NCBI GenBank assembly: GCA_031761405.1
Contig: JASEVX010000003.1
Coordinates: 20,449,849 to 20,513,848, forward strand
Source of the DNA: Serripes groenlandicus
Lineage: Eukaryota > Mollusca > Bivalvia > Cardiida > Cardiidae
DNA: 64,000 nucleotides
Direction of reading: 5' to 3'
The translations under genes were made by a program, and so were the position numbers. Under the pieces are notes generated by a model that saw nothing but the letters and a program-made list of their open reading frames with translations, had not been told where the DNA came from and made no database searches. Positions within the stretch are counted from its first letter, which is position 1, and every line of letters starts with the position of its first letter. Shown one piece after another: positions 54,744 to 63,846 of the stretch.

Positions 54744-55554
54744 CAAGAGCGCCAAATGTCAAAAAATACGCCCGTCCTGTTTGTTTGAGACCAAGTATAG
54801 TGATAATTGGTTGTACATCAGCCAAACTTAGAGCGCGGACACTGTTAGTAGTTTTAGCCATTTCGAGGGACATAATTTTGTAGTTACTAAGATAACGTTG
54901 TAAGTTATCAAACCTGACCAAGATATTCTGCCTATCAACATATTGTCTAAATTTGGTGATGATCGGATAAAGGCTTACAAGTTATTTAGCTGACAAGACC
55001 AATTTTAGGTAATTTCTATATTTAAAGGGCAATAACTCTCTATTGACTAGAGCAATATGGCTAGTTATCGAACTTGTCTGAGATATTATGCCAGTTCGCA
55101 TTCTGACCAAATTTAGTGATGATTGGATAAAGGCTTCTAAAGTTATTGAGCTGACAAGACCAATTTTAGGTAATTTCTATAATTAAAGGGCAATAACTCT
55201 TGATTGACTAAAGCGATATGGCTAGGTATTGAACTTGTCCGAGATATTATGCCAATACACATTCTGACTAAATTTGGTGATGATTGGACAAAGGCTTCTA
55301 AAGTAATTGAGCTGACAAGACCAATTTTGGGTAATTTCTATAATTAAAGGGTGATAACTCTCGATTCACTAAAGCGATATGGCTAGTTATCAAACTTGTT
55401 CGAGATATTATCCCAATACATATTCTGACCAAATTTGATGATGATTGGACAAAAGCTTCTAAAGTTATTGATCTGATAACATACTGGACGCCGCCCGCCC
55501 TTACGCCGCAGGTAAAACTATAATACGATCCATTTTTTCAAAAAACGGGCGTAT
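54744..55554 (+). mobile_element. CAAGAG element, ATACGCCCGT family, complete
   Basis: 5' CAAGAGCGCCAAATGTC then AAATACGCCCGTCC; 3' AAAAAACGGGCGTAT before AAAAAGG. ATACGCCCGT/ACGGGCGTAT are perfect subterminal repeats. The core has three units of about 165 bp with AAAGGGCAATAACTCT, GATATGGCTAG and GATGATTGGA. A second CAAGAGCGAAGTGTAGC 5' end lies just upstream at 54692. Confidence 0.85.
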
Positions 55555-55555
55555 A

Positions 55556-55765
55556 AAAAGGGGCATAACTGAATAATTGTTAAAGCCAGACTTATGTGAC
55601 TTGGTATAGACATGCATGCATATTGTTTCTAGGAACATGTTTACCAAGTTTCATTTGAAAATGTTGAAAGTTTCTTTAGTTATGAGGTAAGGTTCAACCA
55701 CACCAAGGATATCACAATAGCAAGACTTTTTTTCTTGGAAAAACAGACAAGCTAAAAGCCTATCT
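55556..55765 (+). repeat. Dispersed repeat, copy at 46786
   Basis: GGGGCATAACTGAATAATTG, AGCCAGACTTATGTGACTTG, GTTATGAGGTAAGGTTCAAC and GAAAAACAGACAAGCT match the 46786 copy at roughly 75-80 percent. It starts directly after the A-run that ends the preceding element. Confidence 0.7.
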
Positions 55766-55911
55766 ATTATTTTGTGAACTAGACCCTTTGGTCTTATTAA
55801 ATATGGCAGCATTTGCATCGAATAAGGTTGTAGGATTTTGGTATTTTTTTTGTGTTTATATTTGATAAACTATTTTAATCAAATATTTTCAAAATGATTT
55901 TGTTTTTAAGT

Positions 55912-56067
55912 TTAAATGGAGGTCAAAGGTGATGGGTCAATGCCAAGTTCATATGATTAAGCATTTTGGTATCATTCAAAAGGTCTCGTCACAAAGAATA
56001 CACATGCTAAATCATCTCTGACAAAACTCAACAAAGTAATGATAATCAAGAGATAGCCAATGTTAAA
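55912..56067 (+). mobile_element. Core-unit fragment related to 16730-17946
   Basis: AAAAGGTCTCGTCACAAAGA, ATACACATGCTAAATCAT and AGATAGCCAATGTTAAAC parallel the GGTCATGTCACAAGG...ACACATGTGAAATATGG...GGCCAAGGTTAAA unit. Confidence 0.5.
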
Positions 56068-56243
56068 CCTTTTTCACAAATAGACAGCCAGGAGATTTAC
56101 TAAAAACCACAAATCCACAATTTCTGCTGCATCTAAAAACAATTGACTTATCTAGGATTCAAACACTAGATCACTATTGTGAGATCTCTTCTTCATTAAA
56201 AACTGGAAATTACAAGGCCATTCATAGAAATAAAGTAAATCAA

Positions 56244-56402
56244 TTAACCCTTTCTCACATGTATACAGTTGCATCCGAGGCTCCTGCAGCAGATGTCCTT
56301 TGAAAACATTGTGACAAAAGGTACAATTGCTCATAATGAACAATTTCTACTTTTGCCACAATGTTTACAACTTGATTCTATGATTGTTCTTTTCATTTAT
56401 CT
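56244..56402. mobile_element. TTAA element, right part missing
   Basis: TTAACCCTTTCTCACATGTA left and hairpin CAATTGCTCATAATGAACAA; breaks off where the next tandem repeat starts. Confidence 0.65.
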
Positions 56403-56550
56403 TTAGGGTTTTGACTACACAGTAAATTCGATCATTTGTGCTTTTCACTACACTGTAAATTTAATCTTTGTGGTTTTGACTACAATGTTAATATCAATTG
56501 TTTGGGTTTTTACTTGTTTCATATTTTTAACTATTGGGGTTTGGACTGTC
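56402..56550 (+). repeat. Degenerate ~45-bp tandem repeat, 3-4 units
   Basis: GGTTTTGACTACACAGTAAA, GCTTTTCACTACACTGTAAA, GGTTTTGACTACAATGTTAA and a weaker fourth unit. Confidence 0.7.
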
Positions 56551-56559
56551 TCCTTTTAA

Positions 56560-56738
56560 AAGCATCTTAGCAAAAATAACAGATAATCTCTTTAGAAGTA
56601 TAATCATTGATTAAGAGTTGAAAACAAAAGGAGAAATTGCTCTGAATGTACTTTTTCACCTTTTGCCAGCAAATTGTTGTCAATAGAGGTTTTCCATTAT
56701 TTGACAAAATATGTTCAAAGTTGTCTGCTGCAGATGCC
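56560..56738. mobile_element. TTAA element, fragment
   Basis: AAAAGGAGAAATTGCTCTGA and GTTGTCTGCTGCAGATGCC; it is cut by the left TTAA of the next element. Confidence 0.6.
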
Positions 56739-56968
56739 TTAACCCTTTCCCACATACAAGAAATATGCAGCAGACGACTTTGAACATATTTTGTCAAATA
56801 ATGGAAAACCTCTATAATTGAATGGATTACCTATGACTAAAAGTGGAAAACATTGTGACAAAAGGAGAAATTGCACATTTTGTGCAATTTCTTCTTTTGT
56901 TACTATGTTTTCAAAAAGCCGTCTGCTGAAGAGGCATCAGAAAGCGTCTATATGAGGGAAAGGGTTAA
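56739..56968 (+). mobile_element. TTAA element, canonical 230 bp
   Basis: TTAACCCTTTCCCACATACA to CTATATGAGGGAAAGGG, then TTAA. The left end has the CACATACA variant of diverged copies, the right end the TATGAGGG variant. Only 49 bp from the donor side of the 57018 exon. Confidence 0.9.
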
Positions 56969-57017
56969 AATGGGTCAAGTGACAAGAAGGACTGTATTAT
57001 AAAAAGGCGTGTCTTAC

Positions 57018-57119
57018 ACTTCTTGGATAGCTTGTCTTTCCACCTTCAAATTCTTCAGCTGTGAGGGCTGCTTCAATACTAGCAGTGTCTGGATATAAGT
57101 CTTCTTGGAATAATTCTGA
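57018..57119 (-). CDS. Coronin internal exon (DLYPDTA motif)
   Basis: A phase 0-0 exon of 34 codons, with acceptor GTGTATTACAG and donor AGT|GTAAGAC. It begins SELFQEDLYPDTASIEAA and continues LTAEEFEGGKTSYPRS. S-[ED]-L-F-Q-[ED]-D-[IL]-Y-P-x-T is one of the best-conserved blocks of type I coronins and joins directly to TVPRK of the previous exon. Vertebrate proteins have a Trp in the following AEEW motif; here the Trp is absent (AEEFEGG). Confidence 0.93.
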
Positions 57120-57205
57120 CTGTAATACACAGATATAAACACATTTGCCGGGCTCTAAATAAGGGGCATTTCGCATGTTCTAAAAAACCTTATTTGACCC
57201 AGTAA

Positions 57206-57277
57206 CCCTATGTTGTGGGTACTCAAAAGAATCATCTCCTTGAGACAATTATTTTTTAGTACCCACATCATACGGTT
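57206..57277. mobile_element. Foldback repeat, third locus
   Basis: CCCTATGTTGTGGGTACTCA with TTTTTAGTACCCACATCATA; flanked by GGCTCTAAATAAGGGGCATT as at 28855. Begins 86 bp upstream of the coronin exon 57018-57119. Confidence 0.7.
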
Positions 57278-57402
57278 TGGTTGGTTAATAAGAGATACTG
57301 TATGGAAAAGAGCTGAATACTCTTATCTGGATCTCTGCATTTGGATCAAAATAAAATATGAGCAGAACAGATCAGAACCGAATGAATTGAAACGTGAATG
57401 AA

Positions 57403-57598
57403 CAAGAAACCGCTGAAGACGGTAAGGCCGGATTGTCGGCAATTTGACCTTGAAAATCGACAAACCAAGGTCAAGGTCAAAGTAACCATAGAAATCAATA
57501 GAACTTGTTACTGGTTACCTTCAGGCAAAGTTTCAAGTTTGTAACCCTTTCCAGTGCTGAGATTGCCTCAACCTGAAACTTAACCAAAATGTTGACGG

Positions 57599-57629
<31 letters not shown>

Positions 57630-57681
57630 GACAGACAGACATCGCCAATCTATAGACCGTAATTGCTAGAGCAATCCAGCC
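57403..57681 (+). mobile_element. CAAGAA element, GCCGGATTG family
   Basis: 5' CAAGAAACCGCTGAAGACGG with AGGCCGGATTGTC; 3' AATTGCTAGAGCAATCCAGCC before AAAAA (one base trimmed). Subterminal pair GGATTG/CAATCC; 3' hairpin ATTGCTAGAGCAAT. It contains a single core unit and a GACAGACAGACGGACGG tract. Confidence 0.8.
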
Positions 57682-57682
57682 A

Positions 57683-58300
57683 AAAACTGTTGAAAGCAAA
57701 TTAAAACACAATTTGCTGTGATATAACTATTAAAATATTGAAAGCAAATTAAAACGCAAGTTGATGTGATATAACTATAAAACTGTTGAAAGCGGAGTAA
57801 AACGCAATTTGCTGTGATATAACTATATAACTGTTGAAAGCAAATTAAAACGCAATTTGCAGTGATATCACTATAAAACTGTTGAAAGCAAATTAATACG
57901 CAAGTTGTCGTGATATAACTATAAAACTGTTGAAATCAAATTAAAACGAAAGTTGCCATGATATAACTATAAAACTTTTGAAAGCAAATAAAAACGCAAG
58001 TTGCCATGATAAAACTTTAAAACTTTTGAAAGTAAATTAAAACACAAGTTGATATAACTATAAAACTGTTGAAAGCAAATTAAAACGCAAGTTGCCGTGA
58101 TATAACTGTTAAACTGTTGAAAGGGGAGTAAAATGCAATTTGCTGTGATATAACTATATAACTGTTGAAAGCCAATTAAAATGCGAGTTGCCGTGATATA
58201 ACTATAAAACTGTTGAAAGCAAATTAAAACGCAAGTTGCCGTGATATAACTATAAAACTGTAGAAAGCAAATTAAAACGCAAGTTGCTGTGATGTAACTT
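57683..58300 (+). repeat. ~48-bp satellite built from a SINE tail, about 13 units
   Basis: The unit is CTGTTGAAAGCAAATTAAAA, CGCAAGTTGCCGTGATATAA, CTATAAAA. It reads like the SINE tail (GCCGTGATATGAC..., CTGTTGAAAGCGGCGTTAAA) at 11091-11416 amplified in tandem; one unit still has GAAAGCGGAGTAAAACG. Confidence 0.88.
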
Positions 58301-58923
58301 TAACCAAAATGTTGACGGACAGACAGACAGACAGACAGAAGACAGACAGACAGACAGACAGACGGGCAATAGCAACATGAAGGTCAAGAGTTATCATGGA
58401 AATCAAAAGAACATGTTAGTGGCTACACACAGACCAATTTTCAAGTTTGTAGCTCTTTCCATGTCCGAGATTTTGCTTCAACCAAAAACTTTAACCAAAA
58501 TGTTGACGGACAGACAGACAGACAGACGGGCAATAGCAAGGTGAAGAGTTATCATGGAAATCAAAAGAACATGTTAGTGGCTACACACAGCCCAATTTTC
58601 AAGTTTGTAGCTTTTTCCATGTCCGAGATTTTGCTTCAACCAGAAACTTTAACCAAAATGTTGACGGACAGACAGACAGACAGACGGGCAATAGCAAGGT
58701 GAAGGTGAAGAGTTATCATGGAAGTCAAAAGAACATGTTAGTGGCTACACACAGACCAATTTTCAAGTTTGTAGCTCTTTCCATGTCTGAGATTTTGCTT
58801 AACCAGAAACTTTAACCATTTTGCCTAACCTGAAACTTTAACCAAAATGTTGACGGACAGACAGACAGACAGACAGACGGACATCGCCAATCTATAGACC
58901 GGAATTGCTTGAGCAATCCGGCC
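58300..58923 (+). mobile_element. GCCGGATTG-family core units and 3' end
   Basis: Three units (155-193 bp) with CAAGAGTTATCATGGAAATC, AACATGTTAGTGGCTACACA, TTTAACCAAAATGTTGACGG and (GACA)n blocks, ending GAATTGCTTGAGCAATCCGG, CC, AAAAAA. The 5' end may be 57403, with the satellite lying within, or it may be lost. Confidence 0.75.
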
Positions 58924-58929
58924 AAAAAA

Positions 58930-59425
58930 GTGTTGGGAGACATCAGTCAGTTATCTCCCTTTAATACTCCTCTGTTTTTATCATTGGTTTCTTTGCACTG
59001 GATGGTGCACTTATAATAGCATTTTCTTGGCAAACTGTTATTAGATTCATTAGTAATTCCACATTTGTTTTCTTTAAACACTGCTTTGTAAATGTTCTGT
59101 TTTTAATCATCACTTTAATTAACACATTTATGATTAATGTGTACAGAGTAATTGCAATATCTCATTGCGAAATAGCGATAAAGACAAAGGATTCCAACTA
59201 AAAGGACCTACCAACCATTTGGTCTTCCTTGGTCTTTATCTGACAAGGGAGATAATATAATTATCACTAATGTTCCTAAATTACGTGATGTTCTTAACTG
59301 TTTATATACAGGAAATCATTATTCAATAAGGAGTATTGACTCATCTTGAAAAACTTTCAAACTGATGACTGCTGTAAAGATACATTAGGTTATTTGTTTT
59401 TTAAAACAGAAAAAGTTGAAGATAA
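58930..59425. other. No feature recognised
   Basis: Coronin intron without recognisable elements, immediately 3' (in gene sense) of exon 59430-59490. Confidence 0.5.
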
Positions 59426-59429
59426 TTAC

Positions 59430-59490
59430 CTTTCTAGGAACAGTGAAGGGTATAACTTCACAATAACCATTATTCCATAGTTTATAAAAC
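59430..59490 (-). CDS. Coronin internal exon (61 bp)
   Basis: The acceptor is a T-rich tract ending TTTTTCAG (59491 upwards) and the donor is AAG|GTAATT (59429 downwards). The first base completes the Arg codon from the 63848 exon; then come 20 codons, FYKLWNNGYCEVIPFTVPRK. This matches the coronin segment R-F-[FY]-K-L ... C-E-x-I-x-x-T-V-P-R-K of the C-terminal extension. It ends in phase 0. It is too short to stand out by length and is recognised from sequence and splice phase. Confidence 0.92.
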
Positions 59491-59515
59491 CTGAAAAATA
59501 TGAAAAACAATTATC

Positions 59516-59955
59516 TTAACCCTTTCCCACATACAGATGCATTATTATGCATTGACAGCAGACTAATTTAAAAACTAGAATGGAGTGCTCCCCGGAGCAC
59601 GTGTGTCACCTGCCGGGGCCTTGTCAGAAAATTTAAAGTTTTGACAGAAAAGGGGCAATAACTCTGATATAAAAAATATTTGAATTATCCCCCTTTTGTG
59701 AACCCATCACATACATTGATATTTAAACATTTGTCAGAAGTTTCAATGCAATCCTTTGAGTAGAAAAAAAGTTATTTGAAAATGTGACTAAAAAGTGTGA
59801 CGACAGACAGACGCCGGACAAAAAAAAAAGTAATCCCTAAGTGCCTACCATGCTACGCAGGTGACACAAAAACATTGTGGAAAAGAGAACATTTTTGAAA
59901 TTTTATTTTTCAAAGTCATCTGCTGCAGATTTATCTTTTTTTGGGAAAGGGTTAA
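59516..59955. mobile_element. TTAA element split by a CTAGAA element
   Basis: Left TTAACCCTTTCCCACATACA to ACTAATTTAAAAA; right ACATTGTGGAAAAGAGAACA to TTTGGGAAAGGGTTAA. The insertion is 59575-59867. Confidence 0.82.
59575..59867 (+). mobile_element. CTAGAA element, GTGTCACCTGC family, complete and nested
   Basis: 5' CTAGAATGGAGTGCTCCCCG (hairpin GTGCTCC/GGAGCAC) with TGTGTCACCTGC; 3' GCAGGTGACAC. Subterminal repeats are perfect. One core unit with AAAAGGGGCAATAACTCTGA and a GACGACAGACAGACGCC tract. Confidence 0.88.
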
Positions 59956-60112
59956 CGATATTACCATATGAACACTTGTAATATAGCCTTTAATCATTGA
60001 AAAAAATAACAATAAATTTTCACTCTTCAAACTTAAGTTCAATGTCAAGATCACAATTGAAGAGTGGACGGTCAGGAAATGCAAGTAAGGCCAACTGGTT
60101 CATTGTTACATC

Positions 60113-60283
60113 TTTACCCTTTCCAAAATACAACAAAGTGGCAGCAGATGACTTTGAAAACAGCCATGAAACTATTGAAACTCTTGAAATTGTGCAAAAG
60201 GAGAGCTTTACCGACAAGGTTTTTAAAAGTCGTCTACTGCAGACTCAGAGGCATCAGAAAGTCTGCATGTGGGAAAGGGTTAA
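60113..60283. mobile_element. TTAA element
   Basis: TTACCCTTTCCAAAATACAA to GCATGTGGGAAAGGGTTAA; the hairpin is lost. Confidence 0.72.
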
Positions 60284-60362
60284 TTGGTTATATTTCCCAT
60301 GTGAAGATGAATTCATAAGAGACAGATGCATAACAGATGCATAACAGATGCATAACAAGATT

Positions 60363-60879
60363 TTACCCTTCCCCACATATAGACACTTTCTCATGCCAGT
60401 GCAGCTGACATATTCTTAAAACATTGTGACAAAAGGAAAAATTGCTCATGATAAGCAATTTCTCCCTTTTTCACAATGTTTTCAACACTACTCAATAATT
60501 ATACTTTCATAAATAGATCATTTTAAACTAGAAATATCACTGAAGGTGATGAATACCCCCAGCTGGTGCCTGACAATATACATATGTATGAGAAATTCAA
60601 GGGACCATAACTCATCTAAGAATAATTCCAGTGCAACACGCTGACAATATGCACAACTAGGCTTGGTATCAATCATTCTTGTGAAGTTATATTGAATTCT
60701 GACCAAGGGTTGCTAAGAAATAGTGTTCACAAGAAATGTCAACAGACCAACCGACAAACCGACCGTCAAGTGTGACTCCTATATAGCCCCCATATACTAT
60801 GTATCTGGGGGTATAATAATTTTGCCTTGATATGTTCAAAATCATTCCCACAGTTGTGTTGTATATGGGAAAGCGTTAA
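60363..60879. mobile_element. TTAA element split by a CTAGAA element
   Basis: Left TTACCCTTCCCCACATATAG, perfect hairpin AAATTGCTCATGATAAGCAA; right GATATGTTCAAAATCATTCC to TATATGGGAAAGCGTTAA. Confidence 0.78.
60538..60814 (+). mobile_element. CTAGAA element, TACCCCCAG family, complete and nested
   Basis: 5' CTAGAAATATCACTGAAGG with GAATACCCCCAG; 3' GCCCCCATATACTATGTATC then TGGGGGTAT. Subterminal TACCCCCAG/CTGGGGGTA; 3' hairpin CCCCCATATAC/GTATCTGGGGG. The core unit has TTCAAGGGACCATAACTCAT. Confidence 0.88.
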
Positions 60880-60966
60880 AGGATAATGTGAAGTGACATA
60901 AGGATGACAGACAATGAGTGATCACAAATTATCTCATCCTTAGCATTTCTTGGTCAGGTGATAAAA

Positions 60967-61556
60967 CAAGAGGGCCAAGATGCCCCTAAAATGAACCTGC
61001 GAGGAGTGGACAATGTTAAAGAAATAGTAAAATGGTTTATCAGTAAAGGCCATTTGTATCTTGAAATCTAACAAGAACTTTAATAAGAATGGAATTATAA
61101 AGTTGTCATTTTGCGCCTTTCCTGATGCCGCCATGCTTTCCAGTTTGTCAACAAAATCAATATAGCTTGGACGGTTTTTGTAGAGGGTCACTCAAAGAAC
61201 ATTTCTACCAAATTATTTTGGAATCAGACAAGCAGATTAGGGAAAAATGGATTTTAAAGTTTGGGTATTTTGTCCCTTTGTGATGCCGCAGCAACCAAAG
61301 TTCTACATAAAATGTAAGTATTTGAACAATTTTGAAAAAGGACTAACAAAGGAACATTTCTGTGAAGTTAAGTTAAAATTGCCAGTGGAATGGTAGGAGT
61401 TGTCATTTGTAGCTAAAAGTTCAATTTACCACTTTAGTGATGACGCCGTGTTGCTATGATTTTGTAACCAATCAATACTGCTTAACAAATTAAGTAGAAG
61501 ATCACTGAAGTAAGATTTCTTTACAATTTTCTTAAAATCAGACAAGCACTTTCAAA
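60967..61556 (+). mobile_element. CAAGAG element, CCTGATGCCGC family, 5' unit 1
   Basis: Starts CAAGAGGGCCAAGATGCCCC. The body has AAGGCCATTTGTATCTTGAA, CCTTTCCTGATGCCGCCATG and GTCATTTGTAGCTAAAAGTT. It stops at GACAAGCACTTTCAAA, where the next CAAGAG begins. Confidence 0.78.
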
Positions 61557-63826
61557 CAAGAGGGCTAAGATGGCCCTAAATCGATCACCTGAATGATAGT
61601 AAATTAGAAGCAAATATTTAACTGCAAATATCTGTGAAAATTTGATCAGGAGTTCAAATGAAACTGCAAGGAGTGGACACTCATTTAAAGAAATAGTTTA
61701 TCAGTAAAAGCCATTTGTATCTTGAAATCTAACAAGAACTTTAATAAGAATGGAATTATAAAGTTTTGTCATTTTACACCTTTCCTGATGCCGCTTTGCT
61801 GGCCTGTTTTGTCAACGAAATCAATATGGCTTGAACAGTTTTTGTAGTGTCACCCAAAGAACAGTTCTGCCAAATTATCTCGGAATCTGACAAAGGAGGT
61901 TTTTAAAGTTTGGGCATTTTTATCCATTTCTGATGTCACAGCAACAAAAGTTCTACACAGAATGCAAGTCTTTGAACAATTTGTAAAGAGGACCATCAAA
62001 GGAACATTCCTGTGAAGTAACGTTGAAATTGGTAAAAATTCAATTTACCCCTTTTGTGATGACGCGAGGTTGCTATGATTTTGTAACCAATCAATACGGC
62101 TTGAACAAATTAAGTAGAGGATCACTGAAGTAGGATTCCTATTCAATTTACTTAATATCAGAAAATAACTTAAAACAAGAGGACCATGATGGTCCTATAT
62201 CGCTCACCTGATTTAAATTTTAATCAAACTTTTTTACAATGCACATATGAGGAAAACGGCCATGTTTATCAACGGATCGGAAATATTTGAACAATCTTGG
62301 TAAAGGGTGCCCCAAGAAAAATTTGTGCAAAATAATTTTCAAATCGAGCCAGTACTTTTGGACAAGAAGATTTTTAAAGTTTTAACAATGCACATATATA
62401 TAAGGAAAACAAGCTCCGCCCCCTGGCGGCCATGTTTTTCAACGGATCGGAAATATTTAAACAATCTTGGTAAAGGGTGCCCCAAGGAACATTTGTTCAA
62501 AATAATTTTCAAATCAGGCCAGTACTTTTGGACAAGAAGATTTTTAAAGTTTTAACAATGCACATATAAGGAAAACAAGCTCCTCCCCCTGGCGGCCATG
62601 TTTTTCAACGGATCGGAAATATTTGAACAATCTTTGTAAAGGGTGCCCCAAGGAACATTTGTGCAAAATAATTTTCAAATCGGGCCAGTACTTTTGGACA
62701 AGAAGATTTTTAAAGTTTTAACAATGCACATATAAGGAAAACAAGCTCCGCCCCCTGGCGGCCATGTTTTTCAAAGGATTGGAAATATTTGAACAATCTT
62801 GGTAAAGGGTGCCCCAAGGAACATTTGTGCAAAATAATTTTTAAATCAGGCCAGTACTTTTGGAGAAGAAGATTTTTTAAGATTTAACCAAAGTTCTACT
62901 TGGAATTAAATTCTTTAAACAACTTTGAAAGAGGACCTCCTAAGGACCATTCCTGTAAAGTTATTTTTAAATCTGTCCATTGGTTTAGTAGAAGAAGTCA
63001 TTTGTAGCAAATTGTTAACAGACGGACAGACGACGACGACGATGGACGCAGAGTGATCACAAAAGCTCACCTTGCACTTCGTGCTTAGGTGAGCTAAAAA
63101 TGGAATTTTCAAATTTTGCCCCTTTTCTGATGTCTCCTGACTGCCATGTTTTTCAACCAAATAGTATGCCTTAAACAATCTATGTAGAGGCTCACCCAAG
63201 GAACATTTCTACCAAACTATATTGGAATCTGACATGCAGATTCAGAGGAGAAGATTATTAAAGTTTGGACATTTTGCCCCCTTTCTGATGCCGCAGCAAC
63301 CCTGGTGGCCATGTTTTTAAACAGATCGGACATATTTGAACAATCTTAGTAGAGGGTGCCCCAAGGAACAATTTGTGCAAAATAATTTTCAAATTGGGCT
63401 AATACTTTTGGACAAGAAGATTTTTAAAGTTTTAACAATGCATATATAAGGAAAACAAGCTCCGCCCCCTGGCGGCCATGTTTTTCAACAGATCGGAAAT
63501 ATTTGAACAATCTTGGTAAAGGGTGCCCCAAGGAACAATTGTGCAAAATAATTTTCAAATCGGGTCAGTACTTTTGGACAAGAAGATTTTTTAAGATTTG
63601 GCAATTTTCCCCTTTTCTGATGCCGCAGCAACCAAAGTTCTCGATGGAATTTAAATCTTTGAACAATTTTGAAAGAAGTCCACCAAAGGAACATTCCTGT
63701 GAAGTTTGGTTGAAATTGGTCAAGTGGTTAAGGAGGAGATGATCTAAATGTCTAAATGTTAACGACGGAAGATGGACAAAAAGTGATCAGAATAGCACAC
63801 CTTGAGCCTTTGGCTCTAGGTGATCT
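61557..63826 (+). mobile_element. CAAGAG element, ATCGATCACCTG family, outer
   Basis: 5' CAAGAGGGCTAAGATGGCCC, ATCGATCACCTGA; 3' GAGCCTTTGGCTCTAGGTGA, TCT before AAAAAGG (GAGCCTTTGGCTC hairpin). ATCACCT/AGGTGAT are subterminal repeats. The body is split at 62176 by an inner element; the rest resumes at ATGGAATTTTCAAATTTTGC (63101). Confidence 0.82.
62176..63095 (+). mobile_element. CAAGAG element, CTCACCTG family, inner
   Basis: 5' CAAGAGGACCATGATGGTCC, ATATCGCTCACCTG; 3' TTGCACTTCGTGCTTAGGTG, AGCT. CGCTCACCT/AGGTGAGC subterminal repeats; GCACTTCGTGC hairpin. Four ~166-bp core units (CCCCCTGGCGGCCATG), one unit of another type and a GACGACGACGATGG tract. Right flank AAAAATGG. Confidence 0.88.
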
Positions 63827-63846
63827 AAAAAGGAAATCAATATTTA

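Noticed and set aside
60020..60110. Minus-strand frame ending MNQLALLAFPDRPLFNCDLD..., a possible extra coronin exon
   Set aside because: It looks protein-like but lies inside a coronin intron between two exons that join perfectly without it, has no good acceptor (the upstream sequence is a TTAA-element end), and matches no coronin region.
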